DNA of 64,000 bases from Macrostomum hystrix (lineage: Eukaryota > Platyhelminthes > Macrostomidae), in assembly GCA_950097015.1 (NCBI GenBank), contig CATNEN010000003.1:682001-746000 (forward strand). Direction: 5' to 3'. A model generated the notes under the pieces. That model was not told where the DNA came from. It was given only the letters and a program-made list of their open reading frames with translations, and searched no databases. This document shows, one piece after another, positions 23,949-34,700 of this stretch. Each line of letters begins with the position of its first letter. Positions within the stretch are counted from its first letter, which is position 1. A program made the translations under genes and the position numbers.

Positions 23949-26900
23949 TCACATCATCACCGATTCAATCTCGGTGGTAGCTCCGCGCTCAGCCGCAGCT
24001 GTGCCATCGGCATTTCCAAGACGTCGTAGCCCCAAGGCGGCCAGCGGCCGCAGCAGTAGGCGACGCATCACGTGACCATAGCCGCGTCGAAATTCGCGAT
24101 TCGTTACGCCGTAGAACAGAAAGTTCAGCGCCGAATTGAGGTGAGCCAGCAGGACGGCGTAGGCGTGGGCGTGTACAGGCATGACGTCACCGCTGTCGAA
24201 CAGGACCAGCATGCCGTAGGGTGTCCAGAGCACAACCAGAGAGGCAAAGACCAAGAATAAGGTGCGTGCCAGACGGACGGAAGCGGCTCGGCTGCTGTTG
24301 CCGCCGCCGTTTCCCTCGGCAGCGGCGTTGCTCGAATCGCCGATTCGCTTGGCGTGGCCGCGGACGAACATGAAGATGGCCAAATAGCAGAAGGCGATCA
24401 CGCAGCACGGAATGCCGACAGCGATGGCTATGAGCAGGGTGGAATAAATTCGATTGGCCATGCGATTGAACAGGCACGCGAGGTTCTTCCGATCGAAGAT
24501 GTGTCCGTCGATGATGAGATAGTTGTGCAGCTCCATGGCCCAGCTGGCGAACCACAGGCCGAGGATCATCAGGGCCGTGTTGCGCTTCGTGTAGATTTTG
24601 GGGTACCAACGAAAGCGGCAGATGCAAATGTAGCGATTAACGGCGATGCTGCACAGGCTGAGCAAGGAGCAGAAGCATGAGACCAGGCACAGCGACCCGA
24701 TCGCAGTGCACAGTGCCGGGCGCTCCAAGAAATAGGCCTCGCCCTGCAGAATGCCTGTCGGGAAAATGGGGATTTTTTAAGATAATTTGCCATATTTCAT
24801 TCTCGGAATTTACGAGTTTGAGATTTAACAGATTAGAAAGGGATGGCCTCTCGCACCAAGGTGCCTGAGCACGATTCCGCGGCGAGGCCACATTGATTTG
24901 GTGCGCAGCCGCGGAGAGAAGGCTTGGTGGCTTGTCGCGAAATTTACGCCCTTGACGGCCAACCTCCAATGCACAGTGAGAGTGTACACTGCTCGACGAT
25001 GAGAAAGTCAGGCCAGATGTACACACCCGTATGAGCGCGTGTACAGTATCTGTGTGCATGTGTGCTCAGGAGTCAGCGAAATAGGCAGAATGGCCTCCTC
25101 GCTGGCTGCGGGTCTAGGGTCACCAATTTATGTGCTGCAATCATTGCCTGCAGCCCTCCTGCAATTATTACTAACAGGTTAGATACACAGGCATAACATT
25201 CCAATGGATTAGTTTCGAACTAGGTTATCTGAAGCGATTGGAAAAAGAAAAAAATTTAAAGACACAACATTTATTCTCAGGGCTGAGAATAGACACGCTC
25301 GAGCTTCGGTAGGTCGACAGTGAGCAATAGAAGGCACAGAAGATAACAAAATTAGCTCATTGTTTAAAGAACAACAACCTGGTGCTTTTAGTTTTAGGCA
25401 TAATGAAACTGGATTTGGTTTCTATAGCTCCGTGTTTTTTGTCTGGTCAAACAAAATGTCTGACAAAAAAATGACATCCGCATTTGTTTTTCGGATAAAG
25501 TGACGACATTTTCGTCTGATTGAGTTTCTGAATAAACGAAAAGCCTTGTTTTACTGATTTATCTGCATGCGAACTTTTTACTGGGTTTTTTTTTACTTTT
25601 TACAATGCGCAGTTAGCACATCTGCAATGTTTTTAGTATTAGTTTTTCGCAATTCCAGAGCACAACCCGCCATCGCAGACATTCAGAAGGATATCTCACC
25701 CCCAGATTAGTAAATCTCACTCAAAATTAGAAAATCTCACATGAAATTAGGAAATCCCACCCGAAATTAGGAAATCTCACTAGAAATTAGGAAATCTCAC
25801 CCGAAATTAGGAAATCTCACTCGAAATTAGGAAATCTCACCCGAAATTAGGAAATCCCACCCGAAATTAGGAAATCTCACCCGAAATTAGGAAATCTCAC
25901 TAGATATTAGGAAATCTCACCCGAAATTAGGAAATCTCACCCGAAATTAGGAAATCTCACCCGAAATTAGGAAATCTCACCCGAAATTAGGAAATCTCAC
26001 CGGGGATTAGGAAATCTGACCCGGGATTAGGAAATATCATCCAAAATTACGAAATCTCACTTAAGATCATAAAATCTCACCCAAAATTAGAAAATCTCAT
26101 CCCAAATTTGAAAATCTCACCCGAAATTAGGAAATCTCACCCGAAATTAGGAAGTCTCACCCGAAATTAGGAAATCTCACCCGAAATAAGGAAATCTCAC
26201 CACCAGATTTGAAAATTTCATCCAAAATAATAAATTGTAACTCGAAATTAGGCAATCTCACCAGGGATTATAAAGTCTCATCCGAGATTAAGGAATCTCA
26301 CCCCCAGATTTGGAAATCTGTTTGGATTAGGAAATCTCAATCGAGATTTCCTAACTCGAAAATGCTGTGTTAGAATAAAACACGTGTGCAGTGAAGAATA
26401 AGGCCACATCCAGGCTTGTCAAGTGAGTCGATGCTCACTCTGAACTCAATAAACTATAGCTGACAGAACTAATTTATCCTTGTGGGAAGTTATTTACAGG
26501 GTTGTCCGGGAAGTACTCTCCAAGTTGACCTTGGCCTGCGATTCGAACCCCGGACAGTTCTTGTCTAGCATTTACTTACCAACAATGCCAAAAGGGTCAG
26601 ACAGGACGGTGATAAGCAGGTCAGACACGGCTAGGTTTACTACAAACGAGTTGCCCACAATGCGAAGTGGCTGAAATTTGAATTTTCAATTGAAATTAAT
26701 TTTCTAGACACAGTTTCAAAATCTAGCACAAATTTAGTTTCACCTTCCACATAGCAACAGCCAGGATGACGAGAATATTACCGCAGGTTCCGAATACGGC
26801 TCCAAACACGAGCAGAAACATTGCTGGGTAGACAATTTCTGCAATTAGTGGCAGTGTACGGTAATAAATTTTATTTAAATACTAATTAGACTAGCTATAA

Positions 26901-27516
26901 CACACTTTAGATAGGATCCTTGACACCTGTCGCCCAGTAGAAATACGGGCGGGTGTACAGGAGGCTGCCCAGTCCATGGACTGAACTGCATGGTACACAG
27001 CTTTGAGAAGCCACATGGCTGCAAATGTGGACGAACTATATTTACTGTCTCAGTATGAATCGGCATTTTCGGCATTAACAACAAAAGAAGGTTGTAGCCT
27101 TGTTGTTAGAGCGTCGGACTCAAAACTTGAAGGTCGGGGGTTCGATTCCCGACTTCACTGGAACAATTTGTGTGTCCTTTAGCAAGACACTCAACTCTGC
27201 ATTGCTTCAGTTCACTGATATGATAATTACAATGTGATTAATTATCATCAGCTGGGGTAAATTAGGTTGGGTGTGACATCCACCCCCAGTCCATGGACTG
27301 AACAGCCGTACGCAGCCTTCAGATGCGCCGCGCAATAGCTGCGGCTGTAGCTCGTACATCTAACCTTATCGGGCCAGTTGAAATCAGTTATTAATCAATT
27401 ATTATTATTATCGGTCCAAAAACACGAGTTAGCGTCTCACCGGGATAATTAATCGCCGACCACATTGTGAAGTCGGTCGCATTGCTATTTCTGAGAATCA
27501 AATTACCGGAATTCAT
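23949..27516 (-). CDS. Rhodopsin-class GPCR, melatonin-receptor-like
   Basis: Seven-helix receptor of class A, 355 aa, from four exons whose phases close exactly: 27516-27441, 26838-26744, 26670-26580, 24754-23949. Exon 1 gives a short N terminus with an NAT glycosylation site. Exon 2 is TM1 (GTCGNILVILAVAMWK). Exon 3 is TM2 (NSFVVNLAVSDLLITVL). Exon 4 carries TM3-TM7. TM3 has the conserved Cys (ALCTAIG) and ends in NRYICIC, so DRY is replaced by NRY. ICL2 is RFRWYPKIYTKRN, ECL2 contains the partner Cys (NLACLF), TM6 has LWTPYG instead of CWxP, and TM7 has LNSALNFLFYG, where NPxxY became NFLFY. NRY plus the YICxxxxYxKxYxxKN-like ICL2 points to melatonin-type receptors, but Tre1/Moody-like receptors also use NRY. 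The ligand is unknown. Confidence 0.85.
24838..25165 (+). mobile_element. SINE family B copy
   Basis: About 330 bp. Shares the head GCCTCTCGCACCAAGGTGCC...ATTCCGCGGCGAGGCCACAT, the middle GCGCAGCCGCGGAGAGAAGG and the tail TGTGCTCAGGAGTCAGCG...CTGCAATTATTACTAA with copies at 56753, 55622(-), 61158(-) and 18497. The head resembles a tRNA Pol III promoter (B-box-like GAGCTCGATTCC in the better copy). It lies in the last GPCR intron. Confidence 0.8.
25695..26350. repeat. Minisatellite, 20 bp unit (GPCR intron)
   Basis: About 32 copies of GAAATTAGGAAATCTCACCC, homogeneous in the centre and decayed at both ends. Confidence 0.95.
26900..27060 (+). mobile_element. SINE family A tail fragment
   Basis: GCCCAGTCCATGGACTGAAC...GTACACAGC...AGAAGCCACATGGCTGC resembles the 3' half of the family A copy that follows at 27091. 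It is truncated and diverged. Confidence 0.5.
27091..27390 (+). mobile_element. tRNA-derived SINE, family A
   Basis: The head has an A-box-like TTGTTAGAGCGTCGGACTC and a B-box GGTTCGATTCC at the spacing of a tRNA gene, followed by a body with CTTTAGCAAGACACTCAACT and CCAGTCCATGGACTGAACAG and a tail ending in ATTATTATTAT. The tRNA-like region cannot fold a full cloverleaf. It lies in the first GPCR intron (26839-27440), between exons 1 and 2. Other copies: 56898-57222 (-) and 62950-63215 (+). Confidence 0.85.
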
Positions 27517-28432
27517 TTTACAATAGGATTGTCTCGTAAACTTATCGTGTTATTTTAAAACACATCTTTTAGATTCCATCGTGACAGTGAAAGGAGGTTT
27601 TATAAAATTTTACCAAAATCTCTGAACTACCATCAGTTGATATGAACGTCCATGTACGAATAAAATATACTTCGCACTGATTGGATTGCATTCCAAATCA
27701 GCCAATCAGGTTGGGTCAATTCTGGTTCATTCTTTTGGCTCGTGATGAGGTGCCTAAAATATGTTTATTAAATTCCCTTTTTAAACTGGTCTCGAAGTTG
27801 ATACCGGAAGTCCTATGACGCTAATATAGCCAATTATCATGATCAAGTAAGCAAATAGAAAATATGATGATTAGTGCCTGATTCTGAGATTAGTGAAAAT
27901 TAGAAGACGGAAATTAAAATTGGCCCTGTCTCCACCTGTGACAAATAATTTTCCGATTTTAAGACTACTTTTATCTCTTAATGATTACTGAATAAAGTTG
28001 AACAGATTCATGTAGGAATTATAACTGATGCAATAATGGTTTCGTCGGGGTCAAGATTCGAACTCTAGGACATTTCTGATGACCAGCCTCCCAACTTGGT
28101 AGCTCTGATTAGTTTGTCACTATCGTTTTAAGCCTGATGAAATTTCACTTTGATGGGGACAAACTTCGGGTTCTAATTTGCTCTATGCATGTCGTTTAAA
28201 CTTAAATTTGTCTCGCTTTATTCCCATGTAACCTTTGTTCAAGCAAGCATTAAATTTGATGTCAATTTACACGAGAGACACAAAATGCACTGACTTAACC
28301 CCGCGTAAGCACTGATTGTACTAGACTAAATATTCCGGTCGGCTATAAAAGTTATTAACAACGGGAGCCCACGGAATCTTATTTAACTTGTTCGATGGTC
28401 GATGCAGGTTTTTGATATGGTGAGATGAGATC
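27517..28432. other. Upstream of GPCR gene, no gene seen
   Basis: No exon or repeat recognised; likely holds the GPCR promoter. Confidence 0.4.
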
Positions 28433-28940
28433 CAGAAGAGATGAGACACGGGAGAGATGAGACATAGGAGAGAAGAGACACGGGAGAGATGAGACATGGG
28501 AGAGATGAGACATGGGAGATATGAGACACGGGATATATATGAGTCACGTGAGAGATGAGACACCGGAGAGATGAGACACGGGAGATTTGAGACATAGGAG
28601 AGATGAGACATGGGAGAGATGAGACACGGGAGATATATGAGACACGGGAGATATGAGACACGGGAGATTTTAGACACGGGAGATACGAGACACGGGAGAT
28701 ACGAGACACGGGAGGTATGAGACACGGGAGATGTGAGACACGGGAGACATGAGACACGGGAGATTTGAGACATAGGAGAGATGAGACATGGGAGAGATGA
28801 GACACGGGAGATATATGAGACACGGGAGATATGAGACACGGGAGATTTTAGACACGGGAGATACGAGACTCTTAATGATTCGTATAGTTTAGTCTGTTTA
28901 ACTTCTCTTCATTTACACGGGAGAGATGTGACACAGGAGG
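28433..28940. repeat. Minisatellite, 16 bp GAGACACGGGAGAGAT family
   Basis: About 30 units of GAGACACGGGAGAGAT with variants (GAGACATAGGAGAGAT, GAGATATATGAGACAC). A roughly 190 bp block is itself duplicated (28563-28690 and 28745-28866). The unit is the same as in the two hAT MITEs, but no hAT termini are found here. Confidence 0.92.
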
Positions 28941-28984
28941 GGTGACAAAGAGTTTCGAGGGCCTCCTGGAGGGGCACAGGACAA

Positions 28985-29440
28985 GCGCTCTAGATTGGCG
29001 GCAGATTGGCGTGTTGGCCTATAACGGTCCCTATGCATGCTGGTAGCCCAGCCATTAACCTGGTGATTAATGACCGTGGTTCAGTGGTTGGGATGGGGAT
29101 CCGTGAAGGCCTGACGCTGCTTCCACGAGCGATGAAGTTGAGCTGCCGGACACCGTCAGAGACTGTCCGCGAGTTGGTGTAGGAATTGCAGAGGGCTTTG
29201 AGAGCGGCCTGACTGTCCGAGTGGATGACAATACGATACACTCCGGCGCAGGAGCTGATGGCAAGAATCTCGTTCTGGAAGACACTAGATAGTCTACCAG
29301 TGGGTTGAGAGTACGTGGCGATCGTTAATGTGATCGGTGATCGGTGATCGTTAATGTAGATGCAGATTCCTAAGCCAGGTAGGCCGTCTTTGAGTGATCC
29401 GTCTGTGAAACACGTGTATTGAGCAACAGCAACTAACCTT
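28985..29440 (-). pseudogene. Non-LTR retrotransposon RNase H fragment
   Basis: On the minus strand FTDGSLKDGLPGLGICIY, VFQNEILAIS, then [14 protein letters not shown] match the RNase H domain of the intact element at 50724-54428 ([39 protein letters not shown]). Between the last two blocks this copy lacks about ten residues, and the frame is shifted after LKAL. It is a 5'-truncated, decayed relative, not a recent copy. Confidence 0.82.
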
Positions 29441-29978
29441 GTTGCTTAATCAGATTTCTCTCCAGTTCTAAAAACCTAGGGTAATAATTGCAAAGTGACA
29501 GTGATTAAAAACATGCAAAGACGACTTGATCGACTTATCAGTCACGAAAAAGCTAGGATATTGCGTCCAATTAATTAAAAAGACGAAATAGCTCGTATGT
29601 CAATTTAAACAAATAAATTGGTCAATTTATGTGACTGTAAAACGTGGATCTTTCTTTTTCCAGGATCACTAAAATTAGGCTGCTGTATTTTAGGAGCAGT
29701 TGTTAGTTGCAAATCCCAATGGACCTGAAGGATGAGACACTATAATCAGGATTGAAGTGAGATTAGTTCGAAGTTTATATTAGTCTGGTGTGGAATAACA
29801 CTAAACACGGTAGAAATGCTATATGCTACAGATTCATTGTCAATCAGTTCGTTAGGTTTTTGAGATTAATTTATTTAAACTTCACGCTGATTTGATCGAA
29901 AATCATATCATTGAACAATTATTATTTAAATACGTAGATTTTTTTACTGAAAGTCCTCTGACGCATTTTGTAACAGGA
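29441..29978. other. Intergenic, no gene seen
   Basis: AT-rich, featureless to inspection. Confidence 0.4.
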
Positions 29979-29986
29979 CTTTAGAG

Positions 29987-30435
29987 CAGGGGTCGGCAAA
30001 CTCCGGCCCGCGGGCCAGATGCGGCCCTCGAAGCTCCCAAATCCGGCCCGTTGCCCCTTCGGACATCTACAGTGTCCTGTTTCATCTCTCTCGTGTCTAA
30101 TCTCTCCCGTGTCTAATCTCTCCTGTGTCTCATCTCTCCCGTGTCTTATCTCTCCCGTGTCCTATCTCTCCCGTGTCTTATCTCTCCCGTGTCTAATCTC
30201 TCCTGTGTCTCATCTCTCCCGTCTTATCTCTCCCGTGTCTCATCTCTCTCGTATCTCATCTCTCTCGTGTATCATCTTTCTGTGTCTCATCTCTCCTGTG
30301 TCTAATCTCTCCCGTGTCTCATCTCTCCAGTGTCTCATCTCTCCTCTATCTCATATTTATACAGTCAATGCGGCTCGCTGTCGTCTTTTATGTTCTCTCT
30401 TTGGCCCACCAGCAAATAAGTTTGCCTACACCCTG
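29987..30435 (+). mobile_element. hAT-type MITE carrying a minisatellite, copy 1 (449 bp)
   Basis: It begins CAGGGGTCGGCAAACTCCGG, ends GTTTGCCTACACCCTG (inverted) and is flanked by a perfect 8 bp duplication CTTTAGAG (29979-29986 and 30436-30443). The 8 bp duplication and CAGGG..., CAAACT-type inverted ends are hAT hallmarks. Both subterminal zones carry GGCCCGCGGGCC-like and TTGGCCCACCAG motifs. The centre (about 30075-30350) is an array of TCTCCCGTGTCTCATC units. No transposase. Confidence 0.93.
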
Positions 30436-30443
30436 CTTTAGAG

Positions 30444-31709
30444 CATTGATTGGAGCTGTATAACAGATGCAAAATACACTTAGAGATAATTTCTCACATA
30501 ACGCAGCAAATTGACACAAGTGTTTGCATCTACAGTGATGGACAATGCAAAAGAAAAGTGCTTGTAATTTTAGGCTTTCTGTTGACATTGCACTTTATAA
30601 GAAAAAAGACTATAATGCATTCTCTTATGTGGAGGTGATATATCTTTAACAAGGTACTGAGCATGTGGCTTGAATTTAAGTGGATAACCAATATCACCTT
30701 CACTTACAGGCTTCTCGTAAACACACGCCCCATAATTTTTTATACATATTGCATAGTATTTTGGATACACCACGAATGCCTCAACTCAGACACAGAAAAC
30801 GCGCTCAATTCAATCTCCGCGGGGCACTAAAAGTAAAACACTCTCTTTACATACCAGAAGAGTTTGCATCGATATGAAAGGATTTTACTTTTTGGGGATT
30901 ACCTTTAAAACACTGAACGATATAAAGTTGTAGCAAACATGAATTAGTAAGTAAGAATCTTTAACGCCATGTTCGATCTGAAGATTAAAGGCTTATCTTC
31001 CCATTATTACAACGGACGTATGAACCAAGCTTCAGATAGTATAAAATGAATGCGATATAAAACTGCGAATATATTTATAACACAAAAAGGAAGAACCGAT
31101 AAACTCGAAAAAATATTTTACAATACATGTTTGCGGTTTTAGTACAGAGGAAAGGCAAATTGAATAAACTTTTTAAGAAATGTCAAACTGTGAGTAATCA
31201 CGGCTTTTACGAGAAATTTGCTACCATAACTTAACAAAAAGTTAACTTTTTTGTTGTATGCGTACTTTATTTATTGTTGAGACAGTTTAGGAATTATAAT
31301 TTTATTTGTACAAAAATTTCACAACTAAGTTTATAAATTGTATTAATAACTTTATTAGCACTACAACGGCACTCATTCAGTTTATGAAAACTCCAACCAT
31401 TTTTATATGGTGATTATATGGCGATTTACGAATGCTTATTCGATAATCATTTTAACATTTAGAATACTTACGTAAAAACTTAAACGAGCGGTAAGAAAAC
31501 ATGTTTCTTTGTATATCTGACTTGTGTCTAGTACATTATAAATATTTTTTTGCCTGCGGCGGCATATGCACAATTTACATATTATTACTTGCTGCGTGAA
31601 ATGCAAGTTTCACAATTTCGAACACATGTTTCTTGTTGATTGAACAAATGTTTAGCAATGTAATATTGTTTCCTAGATGTGATGCAGAATGCTAAACTTA
31701 TATTTTCAG
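30444..31709. other. Upstream region of EF-hand gene, no gene seen
   Basis: AT-rich, with no coding exon accepted. Ends in a TTTTCAG acceptor 3 bases before the EF-hand gene ATG. Confidence 0.4.
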
Positions 31710-31712
31710 AAT

Positions 31713-34700
31713 ATGAGTTCTAAAGGTACGCAGACGAAGAAGGGTGGCAAGAAAAAGCACAAGAAGATGACGCGAGCCGAACGAGCTCAGGTAAGTTTTT
31801 GGTTACTAATTCAATTACATAACTTTAAAATTCTTACTTTGTCCTCTGATCTAATTACTAAGAAAAAGATAGACTTATTAAAATTAACAGCATAGATTGC
31901 AACAGTATACATGGATTTTATACAGTTGTTCCATTTATTCTAATTATTCGCTGTCCGTCGCACAGTTCGTCGGCTTGTTTTGAGCTTATTGTTCATAAAA
32001 ATTCAATTCATTTCTTCGATTTCAGGCAGAAAAGAAGGTAGGTTTTGAAAGGGAATTTTTTAAGTCGCTTTTTGAATGATACTCAAATGTAACATTTATT
32101 CATACCTTCTAATTCACCTTTGCTTTTTGTTATGTACTCTAGTTTTTTGTTCTTGAACTTTTCAAACTTTATCCAAGTGCTTTGCCTTCAACATGAACAG
32201 TGTTGACTGTGCTTCTATTGTTCTAGCCCTTATTTAATTATTCGCTATAGTTGTGAATTCTTTTAAGTGTTACAAGTGTTACTAGATATATTCCAAGAAC
32301 TTATTTTATTTTTTAACAAAGACAAATTAAAACTTTCATTTTGGGAGCGTTTTGGAAGACAAATTTGATTAAGAAAGTTAGCATCAATTGTATGATTTTT
32401 TTATTACTTAAACCTTTTACCATTGATTTCATACCTCTTGTTAGTGCTAAAACTAAAAAATAAACATTTTCGAAACTTTTATTTGTCCGATTTCTTTCGT
32501 TATTCAGAAGTTGCTATCTGAGTTTTTGTAGGCTTCAAAATTGTTATTATAGTGTGTAAATTGTTGGACTAAATATAACAGTAACTTACATTATAGGCCC
32601 AGCTAGCCAAAATGATGGAGGGCTACAAAGCAGACCAGAAGCGCTACAAAGAGTTTGTTAATCGCGTTGACAATTGGTTCAATCAAAACTGCAAAGTCAT
32701 GCTGGAGCTCTTTACTAAATTCGATCGAGACGGTAACGGCACATTGGATTATGACGAGTTCAAAGCAGGTTAGCAACTATCCGACATCCCAAACAACATA
32801 ATTAGGCATGATGATTGCGATTGATATTCTACAAACATTTTCAGGTATGCTGGACATGAACATTCCGTGCAACCTGATTGAGCTGCACCTGCTCTGTACT
32901 TTGTTGGATGCTGACGGTAATGGTGACATTGACTACGACGAATTTGGCAACGGAATCAAACACTTCAAGTGAGCAGTTGCATTCTTTTTTGCAATCCAAT
33001 TAGTAGTCTAAAAAGCGAAGATCTTAAAACTTATTTTTATGGTAAACCTTACACTGAAGACTACGAAGTTTTCATATTTGTTTTAACTTTTATGAAGCAA
33101 AAAGTTGGTTTCTTTATTGTTTTGCAGTACTTCAGTTTCCTTACAATTTTAATTTAACTGAACGTTTTAACTATCTTGGTTTGGTGTGCGCTAACAAGTT
33201 GCCGATTTTTTTTGCTAGAAGTCGAAGCAGAAGTTTTTGTGTGAGGTGGGTGTTTTTTGCAGGGGTAAGGAAATTCAGGGCAAGGTTTTTGGAGTGAGGT
33301 GGGTGTTTATAGCGGGGGTAAGAAAATTCAGGGGCAATGTTGCTGGAGTGAGGTGGGTGTTTTAGCGTGGGTAAAGAAATTCAGGGGCAAGGTTTTTGAG
33401 GTGGGTGTTTAATTCGCGGGTAACGACGTTAAACAAATAAGGTTTGTGTAGAGTGGAGTGGCTGTTTGGTGAATGAAAACAATAATAAATGGCTGTCGGC
33501 TTGGTTTTTTAATAGATTTTTCGTATATTTAAACTTAGATTTTATTAATTTGTATGTTTTCGCAATCATAACTGCGCTCGTATTAATCTTTAGCTTTAAA
33601 AATCGAATAAACAGATTCGCAGTGCCTTTGAAATCATATATCGCGCAGTAAAATTGCTCGACTGAATTTTTTAACATGATAACAAAGACTCACATTAACC
33701 ATCGTCAAACATTCAGAGGCTTCAAGAATTTTCTCAGGCATCGCAGGTAAAATAAAAAACGACCGGCTTTGGCCATAGACATTGATGCATTTGTATGAGA
33801 ACCAAGATCTGTAAAAGGCCTTGATCGCTTTCATTCGCATTTTCTTCATCAACTCGTAAACTAAATGATATAATTGATGCATTCCGCTGTAATAGTACAT
33901 TGCTCAAATTGATGCTTTCGCTAATTGCTTATTGAAGTCATCTTGTGTTTTGCCATGTCGTGCTATGCCAGCTTGCAGCTTGTGACTCCCTGCATGAAAT
34001 TTAGAGATTTCCATGTAAGATTCCCATGTATACTACTTACAGTAGATAGTGACAGAGTAGTGAATAATATCCTTTGGAGTGACTCAATGAAAACTGGAAA
34101 TCCTGTCTAAGGGGAGGGTGTCCTGCCTAACAGGAGGGTGTCCTGTCTAACAGGAGGGTGTCCTATCTAACTGGAGGGTGTCCTGTCTAACTGGAGAGTG
34201 TCCTGTCTAACTGGAGGGTGTCCTGTCTAACTGGATGGTATCCTGTCTAACTGGAGGGTGTCCTGTCTAACTGGAGGGTATCCTGTCTAACAGGAGGGTG
34301 TCCTGTCTAACTGGGGGGTGTCCTGTCTAACTGGAGGGTGTCCTGTCTAACAGGAGGGTATCCTGTCTAACTGGAGGGTGTCCTGTCTAACTGGAGGGTG
34401 TCCTGTCTAACAGGAGGGTGTCCTGTCTAACTGGAGGGTGTCCTGTCTAACTGGAGGGTGTCCTGTCTAACTGGAGGGTGTCCTGTCTAACTGGAGGGTG
34501 TCCTGTCTAACTGGAGGGTGTCCTGTCTAACAGGAGGGTGTCCTGTCTAACAGGAGGGTGTCCTGTCTAACTGGAGGGTGTCTAACTGGAGGGTGTCCTG
34601 TCTAACTGGAGAGTGTCCTGTCTAACTGGAGGGTGTCCTGTCTAACAGGAGGGTGTCCTGTCTAACTGGAGGGTGTCCTGTCTAACTGGAGGGTGTCCTG

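Noticed and set aside
24187-24680. ORFs of 108-146 codons overlapping the GPCR exon
   Set aside because: Other-frame shadows; the receptor frame has clear transmembrane motifs.
25695-26350. CRISPR array
   Set aside because: Regular 20 bp direct repeats are contiguous, without unique spacers, in a eukaryotic intron; the same applies to 34098-34855 and the other arrays.
27095-27170. Functional tRNA gene
   Set aside because: A- and B-box-like sequences are present, but no complete cloverleaf can be drawn and the unit recurs with a shared long body, so it is a SINE.
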